Notes under the pieces: generated by a model
Seen by the model: only the letters and a program-made list of their open reading frames with translations
Database searches by the model: none
What the model was told of the DNA's origin: nothing
In this document: in pieces, positions 1-11,134 of the stretch
How the letters are laid out: each line of letters starts with the position of its first letter
Position numbering within the stretch: the stretch's first letter is position 1
From: Kitagawia praeruptora
Taxonomy: Eukaryota > Streptophyta > Magnoliopsida > Apiales > Apiaceae
DNA length: 64,000 nucleotides
Direction: 5' to 3'
NCBI GenBank assembly: GCA_037693485.1
Contig: CM075344.1
Span: 23,582,501-23,646,500, forward strand
Position numbers and translations under genes: made by a program

Positions 1-624
1 ACAAATCATTAAGTCCTTAATTTGGCACCCCCTACTTCGAAATAACATTTTCACATTGTTTTTAGTAAAATTCCCTTTGTTTACTTTCAAATAACCATAC
101 CCTTTAGATTCTTCTATTCATTTCAAATCATAAAGCCACACATTGCTTTTTTACTTGATAGAGAAGAATGGTTGATGCACTGGTATCCTTTACTATTGAA
201 AAACTTGATGAATTTGTTACCCAACACGTTAACATTCAGATTGGAGTCAAAGATGGTATAGAGTGGCTTAAAGATGAATTGGGATACCTCCTTATTTCTT
301 TAAGAGCTGCAGAAGCACACCAAGATAAGGAACAAATCCGCCTGTGGACAGACAGCGTCAGAGATGTTGCGAACCAAGCTGTTGTTATCTTGGAGAGGTT
401 TGGCGCCCAGTAAGAAGAACATGCAGCTCATGAACAAGGTGGGATTCTGGATCGTATGAGAAGCTTTATCTGTGTATGCAACAAAGAAGTCAATCTTTAT
501 GACATCGGTAAAGATATCGAGTCACTCAAAGAAAAAATCATTGGTATCAAGAGTAGGCGAGATGAATACCGTATCAATGACATAATCATGGCCCCTCCGA
601 CTGTGCATCAGAGGAAGAGAACCT

Positions 625-1014
625 TGTTAGGTTAGGGGCTACTTAATTACGAGATTCAAACAAGCAAAGCAAAACAAAACAAACACACAAATATATTTGA
701 CGTGGAAAACCCACGTCCCAAACTCATATTATTAATCTTAACAATATCAATAATACATCAATCACTCGGTGTATCACTCACACGATACTCAAGCCAAAAC
801 AATACTCAAGCATACATAAAACATAATATGACTATGTTTATATAGCCACCCAAAACTTAGCCACCAAGACTTGCCATTCTTGATACCTAATTACCTAACT
901 TTGTGAACAAGACATACCATCTATAATAATTGTCTTTCCATGCAATTATTATCTTATCAATATATGACTTGTATCACCGAGACCCATACTACCGTATTGG
1001 GTTTAAGCCCAACA
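625..1014 (-). repeat. 3' LTR of the Copia element in NLR-1
   Basis: This 390-bp terminal repeat has TG...CA ends. It matches the right LTR almost base for base over its shared parts (2297-2559 and 3389-3523). Visible differences include acgtgg versus acgcgg and aattacctaac versus aattattacctaac. It is the 3' LTR because the element reads on the minus strand. Confidence 0.9.
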
Positions 1015-1055
1015 ATCCTCCCCTTCAACCCAATACGGTTCCATGCACAACCGAT

Positions 1056-2273
1056 TTAACGGTCACCATCAAGACATCGACATCCATCCGCCAATGCCTC
1101 CCCTAGAACAATAACCTCTCCTTCTAGCACAAAAAGATTTCTTTTGTCCTTCCATCCTTTGAGTATCTCTAAATCCCTTTTAGTGACCTCCAAAATACCG
1201 TTCTTCATCATAACAGTATATCCCAAATCAACTAATTTACCCAATGAAATTAGATTTCGATTTAACTCCGGTACGTACCTCACTTGAGTTAACTTTCGAA
1301 CACGACCATTGTGAAGTTTCATCATTACCTCACCAATGCCAGCAACCTTTACCCTCTTACCGTTTGGTAAAGCGACCGTCTTTCCATCACACTTCTTGTA
1401 GGACGAGAACCACTCCCTCCTAGCACATATGTGATTAGAACATCCCGAGTCAAGCACCCATTCTTTTTTCGATCCCTTATCTTCTTGTACTAAAAGAGCA
1501 TCACCTTCCACAAGCGAAACACTACCCCCTCCTCGAGTTTTCTTCAACTCCTTCAAGTCTTCTCTTGCCTTTGGACACCAGGATTGTATATGACCCAATT
1601 CATCACAATAAAAGCACTTGATATTAGGGTTATGTTTCTTACCAGACTTATTCTTCTTGTCACGTGCATCAACCACGAGTGCACTTCCATCAGATGCGTC
1701 ACTCGATCCTTGCTTCATCAATCTTTCAGACTCCAGAAGAACAACAATAGTCTCATCCAAAGCTAACTCCGTATTCCCAACCAATAACGAAGTAATCACA
1801 TTACTATACTTCTTTGGTAGAGACACAAGTAGAAGAACAGCTTTGTCCTCATCCTTCAATTTTTCATCCAAATTATTCAGTTGGTTGATCAGGCCATTAA
1901 AACGATTCAGATGATCTCTCAAATCTCCATCTTCTTCCATCTTGAGCCCGAACAAATCTTTCTTGAGGAACAACTTATTTGCCGATGACTTTGAGTGATA
2001 CGTCTTCGTCAACTTCTCCTACAATTTTTTAGGGTTATCCTCCTCAAGAACATCATACTTGATTTCCGGTGCAAGGGCCAACCGGATTGTCGATGCTGCA
2101 CGTAACTTCATATCTGCCCACTTTGGATCTTCCACATCATCAGGCTTCTTGTCTTCAAGAGTTGCATACAACCCTCGTTGAATCAACAGATCTTTCACCG
2201 TGCTCTGCCACAAAGTAAAATTGTTTCTTCCAGTAAACAATTCAATCTCGAATCCCCCAACCTTTTCCATCAC
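1056..2273 (-). pseudogene. Copia gag with zinc knuckle and start of protease
   Basis: The N-terminus (MMEKVGGFEIELFTGRNNF, then LWQSTVKDLL) is a Copia gag start. The retrotransposon gag domain follows, with a CX2CX4HX4C zinc knuckle (C-FY-C-DELG-H-IQSW-C) and an aspartic-protease site WVLDSGCSNHIC. One in-frame TAG at about 2016-2018, after PKKL where related gags have tryptophan, splits the frame into 84 and 318 residues. The reading ends shortly before the LTR without integrase. Nucleocapsid-type protein of a defective element, not expected to be functional. Confidence 0.9.
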
Positions 2274-2296
2274 AAACCTCGGCTCTAGATACCACT

Positions 2297-3523
2297 TGTT
2301 AGGTTAGGGGCTACTTAATTACGAGATTCAAACAAGCAAAGCAAAACAAAACAAACACACAAATATATTTGACGCGGAAAACCCACGTCCCAAACTCGTA
2401 TTATTAATCTTAACAATATCAATAATACATCAATCACTCGGTGTATCACTCACACGATACTCAAGCCAAAACAATACTCAAGCATACATAAAACATAATA
2501 TGACTATGTTTATATAGCCACCCAAAACTTAGCCACCAAGACTTGCCATTCTTGATACCTGTTGTGCCCAAAATCTCCATGGGCTAGATTTAGGCCCATT
2601 AGGCTTAAGGATCCAATCCGTATGAGTAATATGGGTTATGATTGAGGTCCCTTAAGTTAAATGGGGCTAAATAGCATGTGAAATGGATCTGGACAGGTTC
2701 AGGTTCCCGAGAGACAGCTTCCCGAGAGACAGCTTCCTGCAGACAGCTTCCCGAGAAACAGGTTCCTGCAGACAGGTTCCTGAGAGACAGCTTCCTGTGC
2801 GAAAATAGATTTATTCCAGCAGATTTATAGTACGATAAAGCCTCCTATTCTTTAGGAGCAAGTCATTAACATCAACTCCTTATTGGAATGTATTCCTTGG
2901 GCGCAGCTGACCCTTGAATACATCTAATAGGACGAGAACTTGTAAACATACTCCTAGTCGGACTAGAACTCGAGTTCCATTCGACTTAGGTCGCCTATTC
3001 GTGGCTGAAATCTGGAGAAAAGGAGTTCCCCACGAATTAGGAACCTAGTTTATTGCCGCCTAACCAGACTTCTAGTCTAAAAAGAACTACGTGAACTTGA
3101 TCCCTATATATACAAGGGTACGTAGGCACCTTGAGAACACGGTTACAAGCCTTGCGAGACACCTATGAGATTCTGGCTAACATGTTTTACAAGCCTCGCA
3201 ATACACCTACGAGATTCTTGAGAACACACGACACAAGCCTCAAGGGAACTCGCGAGATTCTTGTAAACGCTCTCGAGCTCAGTTCAACCCCCACAAAAAA
3301 CCTCCATTCTCCATAGATTGGTTGATCGTTAGCCTTTACAACTCACTATAAACCTCTCAAAAGTTGTTACGAAATCCACTCATCAACAATACCTAATTAT
3401 TACCTAACTTTGTGAACAAGACATACCATCTATAATAATTGTCTTTCCATACAATTATTATCTTATCAATATATGACTTGTATCACCGAGACCCATACTA
3501 CCGTATTGGGTTTAAGCCCAACA
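2297..3523 (-). repeat. 5' LTR of the Copia element, split by a solo LTR
   Basis: Its two halves (2297-2559 and 3389-3523) align with the uninterrupted left LTR. Between them lies an 829-bp insertion with its own 5-bp TSD. The primer-binding site is immediately to its left. Confidence 0.9.
2560..3388. mobile_element. Solo LTR nested in the Copia 5' LTR
   Basis: An 829-bp insertion beginning TGTTGTGCCC and ending CATCAACA, so it has inverted TGTTG/CAACA ends. It is flanked by the 5-bp TSD ATACC (2555-2559 and 3389-3393). It has no coding capacity, as expected of a solo LTR left by recombination between two LTRs. At 2695-2800 it holds short tandem repeats of an ACAGCTTCCYGAGAG-type unit, and at about 3106-3120 a TATA-box-like tatatata. 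The parent superfamily is not visible. Confidence 0.85.
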
Positions 3524-5779
3524 AACCTTGCTAAGATCAGCTTCCTTTGACCACGAGGAAGATGTGGTTGGTTTTGAGGATGATGTTCAGACTTTGTTGG
3601 CTCAACTTGGTAATGGAGATCCCTCCCTTGGCTTAATTTCCATTCACGGAATGGGGGGGTTGGGCAAGTCCACAATTGCTTGTAAATTGTACCACTCTAC
3701 ACAATTAAGCCATTTTAAAAGTCGTGCTTGGGTTTGTGTTTCGGAGGATTATGACATCACACATGTCCTGAAGAAGATAATAAACTCTTTAACGGGATAG
3801 GAACTCGAATCATTGAACAAAATGGAGGAGATCGAGTTGCTGCGGCACCTGCGAGCGAAGTTAGATGGTGATCACTATCTTGTAGTGATTGATGATATAT
3901 GGGATGTAGAGGTCTGGAAAAAGATTAAAAATTCTTTTCCAGACAAGAAGAACGGTAGTAGAGTCATTATAACCACACGAAATAGTGTAGTTGCCAATGA
4001 TGTACATGAGACATGTTTTGTGCATGAACTCCGCTTTCTAAGAAAAGACGAGAGCTGGCAATTGTTCTGCAAGAAAGCAAAACCAACCCCAAACCTGGAG
4101 ATGTTAGGCAAGGAGATGGTAGGTAAGTGTGGAGGTTTACCATTGGCAATCGTGATTCTGAGTGGGCTATTATTGCAAAAGAAGACGTACGAATTTTGGT
4201 CAGATGTGAAGGACCATCTTTGGAGAAAGTTGAAGGGAAAGTCATCCGAGATTCGAGAAGTACTTAACTTGAGTTATGATGACATGTCTTTCCACGTGAG
4301 ACACTGTTTCCTATACCTTGCAAGGTACCCCGAAGACCATATTATCGAAGTTTCAGAGTTAAAATGGTTATGGATTGCTAAGGAATTCATATCAGAAGCC
4401 GATGAAGAAGACGGAGTAGACATGGAGGATGTGGCTCAGGATTATTTGAATGAGCTAATTAGTCGTAACATGATTCAGATAGTAAAAATGTCTATCGAAG
4501 GCGAAGTTGCCCAGTGCCGAATCCATGATCTTGTACGTGATCTTGCCATTGAGAAGGCCTTGGAGCACAAGATATTGGGAATTTTTGACTCAAGTAAACA
4601 AAGTGCAAATCCCATCCGTTTGTTGCAAGGACAGTCACGACATGCCATCTACAATGGAATTGGTGAGTATTTGAAATTAGTTGGGCCTACTTCTGATAAT
4701 TCAAATTTGCGTTCAATTGCAATGACTACTAAAATTGATTATGAAGTTGAAGTAGAACAACTGAATTTGATGTTCAGCAGATTTATATATCTCAGAGTGC
4801 TAAATTTGACCCTTGTGTTAACATCGGAGAGGATACCAAAAGAAATTGGGGATTTAGTTCTCCTAAAGTTCTTAGGCTTAATGGGTAACACGTATGGAGA
4901 AGCTTCAGTAATTCCTCCAAGTGTAGGCAACTTGAAAAGGCTACAAACCTTGTGTGGTCCGCTATATTACCTAGTGAGATTTGTATAGGTGTTTCCTAAA
5001 GAGATTTGTGAGCTCAAGGAATTGAGGCATCTAAAATTTAAATTAAATGAACGAAATTTCAATATTAGCAGGGACCAAACAAAGCTCCGAACTATAGAGG
5101 AGATAGTGTATAAGTAATGGTTCCATATTGATACCATCAATTTGACCAATCTCCGTACGCTCCGTATTGTTAAAGGTGAAGGTAGAGAAGAAGAGTACAG
5201 TTTGGGGTCCATAGCTAATTTAACAAGTCTCCAAGAATTATTATTTTTAGTTGGTGGTGGTAATGTTTCAACACTGCAGCCTCTTTCGTCTTGCAAACAT
5301 CTCAAGGTGGTCTGTTTGAGCTGCAGCATAAAAGATGTAGCAGAATTAAGTTTTCTGCCAGATTCAGTCACTGATTTAAAACTATACTGGCCTACATTCA
5401 CAGAAGACCCGATGCCCACTTTGGAAAGTTTGCCCAATCTTACTGTCCTTTATTTAGATCTCGAAGCTTTCCTAGGAGACAAAGTGGTTTGCAGTGCAAA
5501 TATGTTTCCGTGTCTACAATTTTTAGAATTACATGGGCTCTACAAAATGGAAGAATTTCCGGTTGATGACGGAGCTCTGCCTTCTTTGAAAGCTTTTAAA
5601 ACAGACAGTAGCCGGTTGAGAGATAAGCTTCCCCAACGAATAAAGTCTCTTCCTTCCAAGCCTGCGTTTTGGGGATAGTCACTGTCATCATGTAATTTTA
5701 TTGTTTTTGTGTTTTGTCACAAAGGATATGTTTCTTTTTATCATTTTAATGTTAAAAATCTGGTGCAGCTTTGTTTATA

Positions 5780-6113
5780 GGGTAAAGAGTTTCTACCTGA
5801 CACTGTAGAAAACTTTTCTACAGTGTCGGCTTAAAAGTAAAATCACGATTTTGCTGCACATATGATATGCAAACTGATCGTTGAGAGATGGAGAAAAATA
5901 CAGTGAAGTCAGATTTCAAAAAAAAATTCAGTAATTGACGGGAAAAATCAAATTAAAAATGTAGAAAATTTGATGGTATTGTGTGTGTGAGGGTGTATTC
6001 GATTTGTGTGTGGTGCTCCTAGCGGGGCCATTGAATTAGATTAATCTATGGCCCAGATTTAATTTAAGTCGATACTGTAGAAAAGTTTCCTGTCAGGTAG
6101 AAACTCTTTTTCC
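5780..6113. mobile_element. Mutator-like MITE, 9-bp TSD
   Basis: Inverted repeats of about 40 bp share AAAGAGTTTCTACCTGACA at the outer part and CTTTTCTACAGT further in. The flanks are a perfect 9-bp duplication TTGTTTATA (5771-5779 and 6114-6122). The 334-bp length, lack of coding capacity and 9-bp TSD fit a non-autonomous Mutator-like element just downstream of NLR-1. Confidence 0.82.
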
Positions 6114-6486
6114 TTGTTTATATAGTAGTACTAGTATTGTTTCTTGTCCGTGCTTGGCCCATCCGAATTGGGCTTTTCTTAAATTTTTTTAAAAGATAAG
6201 ATTATTACTCCTATATTTTATCAAAAGAAAAGTAAGATTATTTAATTTTTGTCACAAAAATATGTACGGGTTTTCAAAATATATTGAATTTTAAAATAAT
6301 TAACATTTTTATTGTTAAATTTTTGTTTGGTACAATATGTATGAGTATAAAAATTAAAAAATAATTCACCAAAGATCACATGATTTGAATGCAATTATCC
6401 TTCAAAAACCAGCCATTGCACAACAATCTAAAACAATTGAAGAACTCTGTGACTTTCATCAACATCGACAAAATCTTGAGTACGGG

Positions 6487-7227
6487 TATACATGGCCACG
6501 GTTCATGAACCGCCGGTTCCGGTTCGTGAACCGCCGGTTCCGGTTTGTGAAAATCTTGAACCGGAACCTGAACCTTAACAGAATATAAACCGCCGGTTCC
6601 GGTTCAGACGGTTAAGGTTCCGGTTTTGACCGGTTTTGACCCGGTTTAAGACCCGGTTCCGGTTCAGGTTCGAACCTTATAAATAAAAAAATATTTTATA
6701 TAAGAAATATCGTTAAATTGATTCTTTTTGTTTTTATTAAAAACAAGTAAATATATTACAATAAATTTTAGATGTTTTACAACTTGCGATACTGTATTTT
6801 CGAAACTAGCCATTTTAAATACAATGTAAAATGATAGTATGTAAAAAAATATAATATAAATAAAATTTAGACAAAGAATAATTAAGAAAAATGTTGTTTT
6901 TAATTTTTTATAGGTTATAACTATTGCTATAGGTTATAGGTTATAGCTATCTTATCTTATTGTGTTAATGAGTTAGACACTTATAGTCTACTCTACAACT
7001 ATACATGGCCACGGTTCATGAACCGCCGGTTCCGGTTCGTGAACCACCGGTTCCGGTTCGTGAACCACCGGTTCCGGTTTGTGAAAATCTTGAACCGGAA
7101 CCTGAACCTTAACAAGATATAAACCGCCGGTTCCGGTTCAGAAGGTTTAGGTTCCGGTTTTGACCGGTTTTGACCCGGTCCGGTTCCGGTCCGGTTAGCC
7201 GGTTCCGGTCCGGTTTGGCCATGTATA
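6487..7227. mobile_element. hAT non-autonomous element with CCGGTTCCGG subterminal arrays
   Basis: A perfect 8-bp TSD AGTACGGG (6479-6486 and 7228-7235) flanks termini TATACATGGCCA/TGGCCATGTATA. Both ends are packed with repeats of CCGGTTCCGG and its complement, the usual transposase-binding layout of hAT elements. An internal second copy of the left end (about 7003-7190) indicates a duplicated or nested terminus. There is no transposase frame. 741 bp. Confidence 0.88.
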
Positions 7228-7414
7228 AGTACGGGAGATAAATTAGTTTTTAAGTGTTTTGAGCAATAGTTTGTCTGTTAAATTTGTTTTGTTCATGCTT
7301 TGTTGTCCAAATTGGATGATCTTGCTTTCGGTGAGCTAATCATTCACTAATAAAGGTTGTTTACTTTTTCAAGTGTGGTATAATCTGGTGGTTGTGACGA
7401 GCATTTTTCAATAT

Positions 7415-7583
7415 GAACCCATTTAGAGTGCACCATATGTGGCATCAAGAGAGTGAAAGTCTACTCTTATATTCTGTTACCTTCAAAACATCGTGAAACT
7501 CCCTGGTATCTCCTCGATTCATTTCAAATCATAGAGCCACAGTTTTCTTTTTCACTTGATAGAGTAAAAAATGGTTGATGCGT
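7415..7583 (+). pseudogene. Orphan NLR promoter, leader and start codon
   Basis: The leader (ttcatttcaaatcatagagccac ... cttgatagag) and the start ATGGTTGATGCG at 7571 match the 5' region of NLR-1. The segment around 7421-7490 matches the region upstream of NLR-2 (tagtgcaccatatgtggcatcaa-type sequence). After about four codons the homology stops. This is the 5' stub of a further family copy whose body has been lost. Confidence 0.75.
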
Positions 7584-7829
7584 CTTCTTCTTTAGTGTGT
7601 CTGCGTAACCATTATGTATTGTATTTTTTTTTTAATAATTTAGCTTATATGCTTTTACAAGTGAGTATATGTTCTAAGAAATAGCGAGAGACATGGAACA
7701 ACAAGAGATAAACTCTAAAATGTGAGAAGAAAAAAAAATTCGTGTCTATGGGCAGCCACACTATAGTTGGAGAAATATTTACTTGTACCAATTGGGATTT
7801 CGGCTTGTCTACAGTCATGCAGAACTATT

Positions 7830-8503
7830 TGTTAGGAATCTGCCCGATTCCCTGCGAATGCGGAAGCGATTTGGTAAATATGTGCGCTTAGATCCCACAA
7901 ATATACGTGATAGTAATGAAGTAACAAACCAACAATACAGTAAAAGAGACAAGAGATTTAACGTGGTTCGGCCCAGCCTACATCCACAAGAGCAACAACT
8001 TCACACTAGATAAAAGAGATTACAATATCCGGGTATCCGGCCCCTTGAATTTCATACAAAAATTCAGCCCTACAATACCTATTATGTATATCCCCAACTC
8101 ACTGAAGTGTTTATCTCAAAACTTCCCCCTATCACTGTTTCCCGACAACCTTTCCTTCTCTCCTTCTCCCAACCCGGACAGTGCCACACAACCTGATAGA
8201 AAGACCCCCTGCAGCGGGACCACCTCCGATGGCTGCAGTCAGACCCAAGTACCCTAAGGAATAGTTTAGGCACGAGGACCTTCTATCCCGACACTTCCTG
8301 AAAGCGGGCTAAACCGGCTCTCCTACTAGACGGACTATCTAGCAGCTATAGAGAGAGAGAAGAGAGAATTTTGGTGTAATTCTACTAATGAAAGGGAGGG
8401 GGTATTTATAGGAGGTGAGTTAGTAGGTGGGGGGGGGGGGTTGGTGGCATGAGGGGTAGGTGGTTGTAGTTTGACAAAGAAAAAATAAATCGGCTGCCTA
8501 ACA
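7830..8503 (-). repeat. 3' LTR of the second Copia element
   Basis: 674-bp LTR with TG...CA ends. It differs from 10460-11129 by only a handful of substitutions (for example gaagtaac/gaagcaac and tgcagcggg/tgtagtggg) and by a G-homopolymer length change near 8430. Near-identity means a recent insertion. Confidence 0.92.
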
Positions 8504-9046
8504 ATCTCCCCCTCTTTTCAAACTCACAGCTCTTCACTTGCACTCCATACCTGCACCCTGTTGGCACAACTCCAACTTTTCTCGATCCGTATCATTCCCT
8601 ACGACAAAACTCCCCCCGAGTCCAAGACTCCAAACTATACCCTAGTTTGCACATTCATTCTCGAATGCCCACTTGCTATACGCACAAGTGTACCATTGAC
8701 CTCTATTTGTCCAACTACATACATGTGAAGCAATCTGTTATACACACACATACTCACTTGATTCACGTCGGCCAATCCCATATGTAGTCCATCACACACG
8801 CAAGTGTGACCATCACACACACAAGTGTGACCATCAATCTTTCATTTACTCCCCAACTGCATATCAAACAAATCAATCTGTTGCATGGTTCACTGCTCAC
8901 TTGATTCGTGTTGATCGATGCCCATATGCAGCTGCAACACACCAACTACTCGTTGATGTCGTGGAAGCCCTTCGACCAAGCATCCATCCCAGCAGTCTTT
9001 GCACCATCGTCTAGACTGGAAGGCAATACAACCGCAGCAGTATCCT

Positions 9047-10288
9047 TCAAATCGTACTCTTCCCTCGTGCACGAGATAACCAAATTTTCGAAGTTCCAGT
9101 ACGTTCTGGCCACGTACTAATCAGACGATATATTCCCCCACGTAGCTCTCCCTTTATCCGAACCACACGGCCTCTTTTGATATTCATAGCTCCCCCTACT
9201 ACAGAGCATCTGTAGCCTTCTGAAGCTAACCGACCGATAGATATTAGATTCTTCCTCAGCTTAGGCACATATCTTACCCCGTTCAAGCTGCGAACTATTC
9301 CATCGAACATTTTGATTTTCACAATTCCAATCCCCTTGATCTCACAAGTAGATCCATCAGCCAAAGAAACTGTTTCATTCTTTGTATCTTAGAATTTGTC
9401 AAAATGCCCCCTCTCGGAACATACATGGTAAGATGACCCTGAGTCTAATATCCATTCTCCTGGAGAACTAGTGCCTCGATTGAAGACGGTGCAAACATCT
9501 TCACAATCGAGAGTAACCACAGCCAATGATGCATCTGGATCCTTCTTATTAAGCGGACAATTCGGCCTAATATGACCCCACTCCTTGCAACCAAAGCACT
9601 GCATGCCCTTTTCTCTGTATCTGGATTTACCCCTACTATTGGTAGATCCTCTCACAGCACCTCTTCCTCTATTATTTTGACTACGCAAAGCCAAAACTGT
9701 CATTCCGTCCTTGTCACCATCCTGGTTCTTCCTTCCAGCATTTGACAAAAGTGCTGACTGAACCTCCTCCATTTTTAACGTGTCCTTTCCGTACAAAATG
9801 GTTGTGACCAAATGATCGAATGACTCCGGAAGCGAAGTAAGAAGAATAAGGGCCTTATCTTCTTCCTCCAATTTTACATCAACCTTTTCAAGTTGATCAA
9901 CAATACCATTAAACACATTCATGTGCTCAATAACATTGCCTTGAGCTACCATCTTCAGCTTGTATAACTCGCGCTTCAGATTTAACTTTGTAGTCAAGTT
10001 CTTCCCGAGATACAATGTCTCCAACTTTGACCATAATTCCTTCGGCGTGCTTTCGTCAACAACATTATTGATAATGTTATCAGCAATGCATAGTCTGATG
10101 GTACTCATGCATTGCGACTCAGCATCCTCCCAATCTTCATCGCTCATCTTTGTTGGTTTTCCCTCCTTCCCCTTCAAAGCCCTTGCTAGCTTCTGTTGGG
10201 TTAGGATATCTTTTACCCTTCTCTGCCAAAGAGTAAAACTTCCTTTACCATCATATGGAGTCACCTTGAATCCTCCAATACTTGCCAT
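9047..10288 (-). pseudogene. Copia gag-protease fragment
   Basis: The start is taken at MASIGGFKVTPYDGK (10288), a typical Copia gag start. The open frame extends 29 codons further upstream but without homology. The gag domain includes SKLETLYLGKNLTTKLNLK. A zinc knuckle CX2CX4HX4C (C-FG-C-KEWG-H-IRPN-C) and the protease site WILDSGSSYHVC follow. A TAA ends the frame at 9389. The same frame reopens with protease-like NLISIGRLASEGY and GGIYRL, ending at 9047. Integrase, RT and RNase H are absent. Confidence 0.9.
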
Positions 10289-10459
10289 GATCTCTGTTTG
10301 CACACACAAACCAATCCAAACAACTAAATAGATTGGCCAGGTAAGTGTAAGAAACAATGGGAGCACTTCCGTCAAAACGGCGCCAAATTAGACAACCACT
10401 TTTCTTAACGACTTTCCTTCGGCACCAATAATTTAGACACAACTAGCTCTGATGCCAAC

Positions 10460-11129
10460 TGTTAGGAATCTGCCCGATTCCCTGCGAATGCGGAAGCGAT
10501 TTGGTAAATATGTGCGCTTAGATCCCACAAATATACGTGATAGTAATGAAGCAACAAACCAACAATACAGTAAAAGAGACAAGAGATTTAACGTGGTTCG
10601 GCCCAGCCTACATCCACAAGAGCAACAACTTCACACTAGATAAAAGAGATTACAATATCCGGGTATCCGGCCCCTTGAATTTCATACAAAAATTCAGCCC
10701 TACAATACCTATTATGTATATCCCCAACTCACTGAAGTGTTTATCTCAAAACCTCCCCCTATCACTGTTTTCCGACAACCTTTCCTTCTCTCCTTCTCCC
10801 AACCCGGACAGTGCCACACAACCTGATAGAAAGACCCCCTGTAGTGGGACCACCTCCGATGGCTGCAGTCAGACCCAAGTACCCTAAGGAATAGTTTAGG
10901 CACGAGGACCTTCTATCCCGACACTTCCTGAAAGCGGGCTAAACCGGCTCTCCTACTAGACGGACTATCTAGCAGCTATAGAGAGAGAGAAGAGAGAATT
11001 TTGGTGTAATTCTACTAATGAAGGGGAGGGGGTATTTATAGGAGGTGAGTTAGTAGGTGGGGGGGGTTGGTGGCATGAGGGGTAGGTGGTTGTAGTTTGA
11101 CAAAGAAAAAATAAATCGGCTGCCTAACA
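10460..11129 (-). repeat. 5' LTR of the second Copia element
   Basis: 670-bp LTR matching 7830-8503. The tRNA-Met primer-binding site lies directly to its left at about 10445-10459, which orients the element on the minus strand. Confidence 0.92.
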
Positions 11130-11134
11130 CTATT

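Larger units (their letters stand above)
625..3523 (-). mobile_element. Ty1/Copia-type LTR element, gag-only, inserted in NLR-1
   Basis: Bounded by a 5-bp TSD AACCT (620-624 and 3524-3528). It begins TGTTAG and ends CCAACA. LTRs are 625-1014 and 2297-3523, the latter split by a later insertion. The coding strand is minus. A primer-binding site GTGGTATCTAGAGCC (complement of the initiator tRNA-Met end, the Copia standard) lies next to the right LTR at about 2282-2296. A purine tract (minus strand, gttgaaggggagga) lies next to the left LTR at about 1015-1030. The internal part is only about 1.28 kb and encodes gag plus the start of protease, with no integrase, RT or RNase H, so the copy is non-autonomous. 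Confidence 0.93.
168..5678 (+). pseudogene. NLR-1: CC-NB-ARC-LRR resistance gene, broken by Copia insertion and four stops
   Basis: Same family as the intact gene at 39592. The start ATG (168) sits in the same leader context (cttgatagagaaga-ATG) as its paralogs. The CC domain reads to an in-frame TAA at 411-413, where paralogs have CAA. It stays open to 624, is interrupted by a retrotransposon (625-3523, TSD AACCT), and resumes at 3529. The insertion plus TSD is 2904 bases, a multiple of three, so the frame is unchanged. Visible NB-ARC motifs are the P-loop GMGGLGKST, kinase-2 LVVIDDIWD, GGLPLAIV and an IHD version of the MHD motif. Further in-frame stops are TAG 3798-3800 (paralog CAG), TAG 4986-4988 and TAA 5115-5117 (paralog GAA). 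LRRs continue to the natural TAG at 5678. Without the insertion it would be about 869 codons, the family length. There is no net frameshift, so decay has been by point mutation. Certainly a pseudogene. Confidence 0.93.
7830..11129 (-). mobile_element. Ty1/Copia-type LTR element, gag-only, young
   Basis: A 5-bp TSD CTATT (7825-7829 and 11130-11134) flanks termini TGTTAGG...CCTAACA. LTRs are 7830-8503 and 10460-11129. On the minus strand a PBS GTTGGCATCAGAGCT (initiator tRNA-Met type) abuts the right LTR, and a purine-rich tract (aaaagagggggaga) abuts the left LTR. The internal part (8504-10459) has gag and a protease start but no pol. The span 8504-9046 holds no recognisable gene, only short repeats such as cacaagtgtgacc. 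Confidence 0.93.

Noticed and set aside
3875..4245. Minus-strand frames of 78 and 92 codons across the NLR-1 NB-ARC region
   Set aside because: They are shadows of the NLR coding strand. The same shadows recur opposite NLR-2, -3 and -4.
8763..9120. Short frames in the Copia internal region
   Set aside because: Low-complexity repeats of cacaagtgtgacc, with no domain and overlapping frames on both strands.
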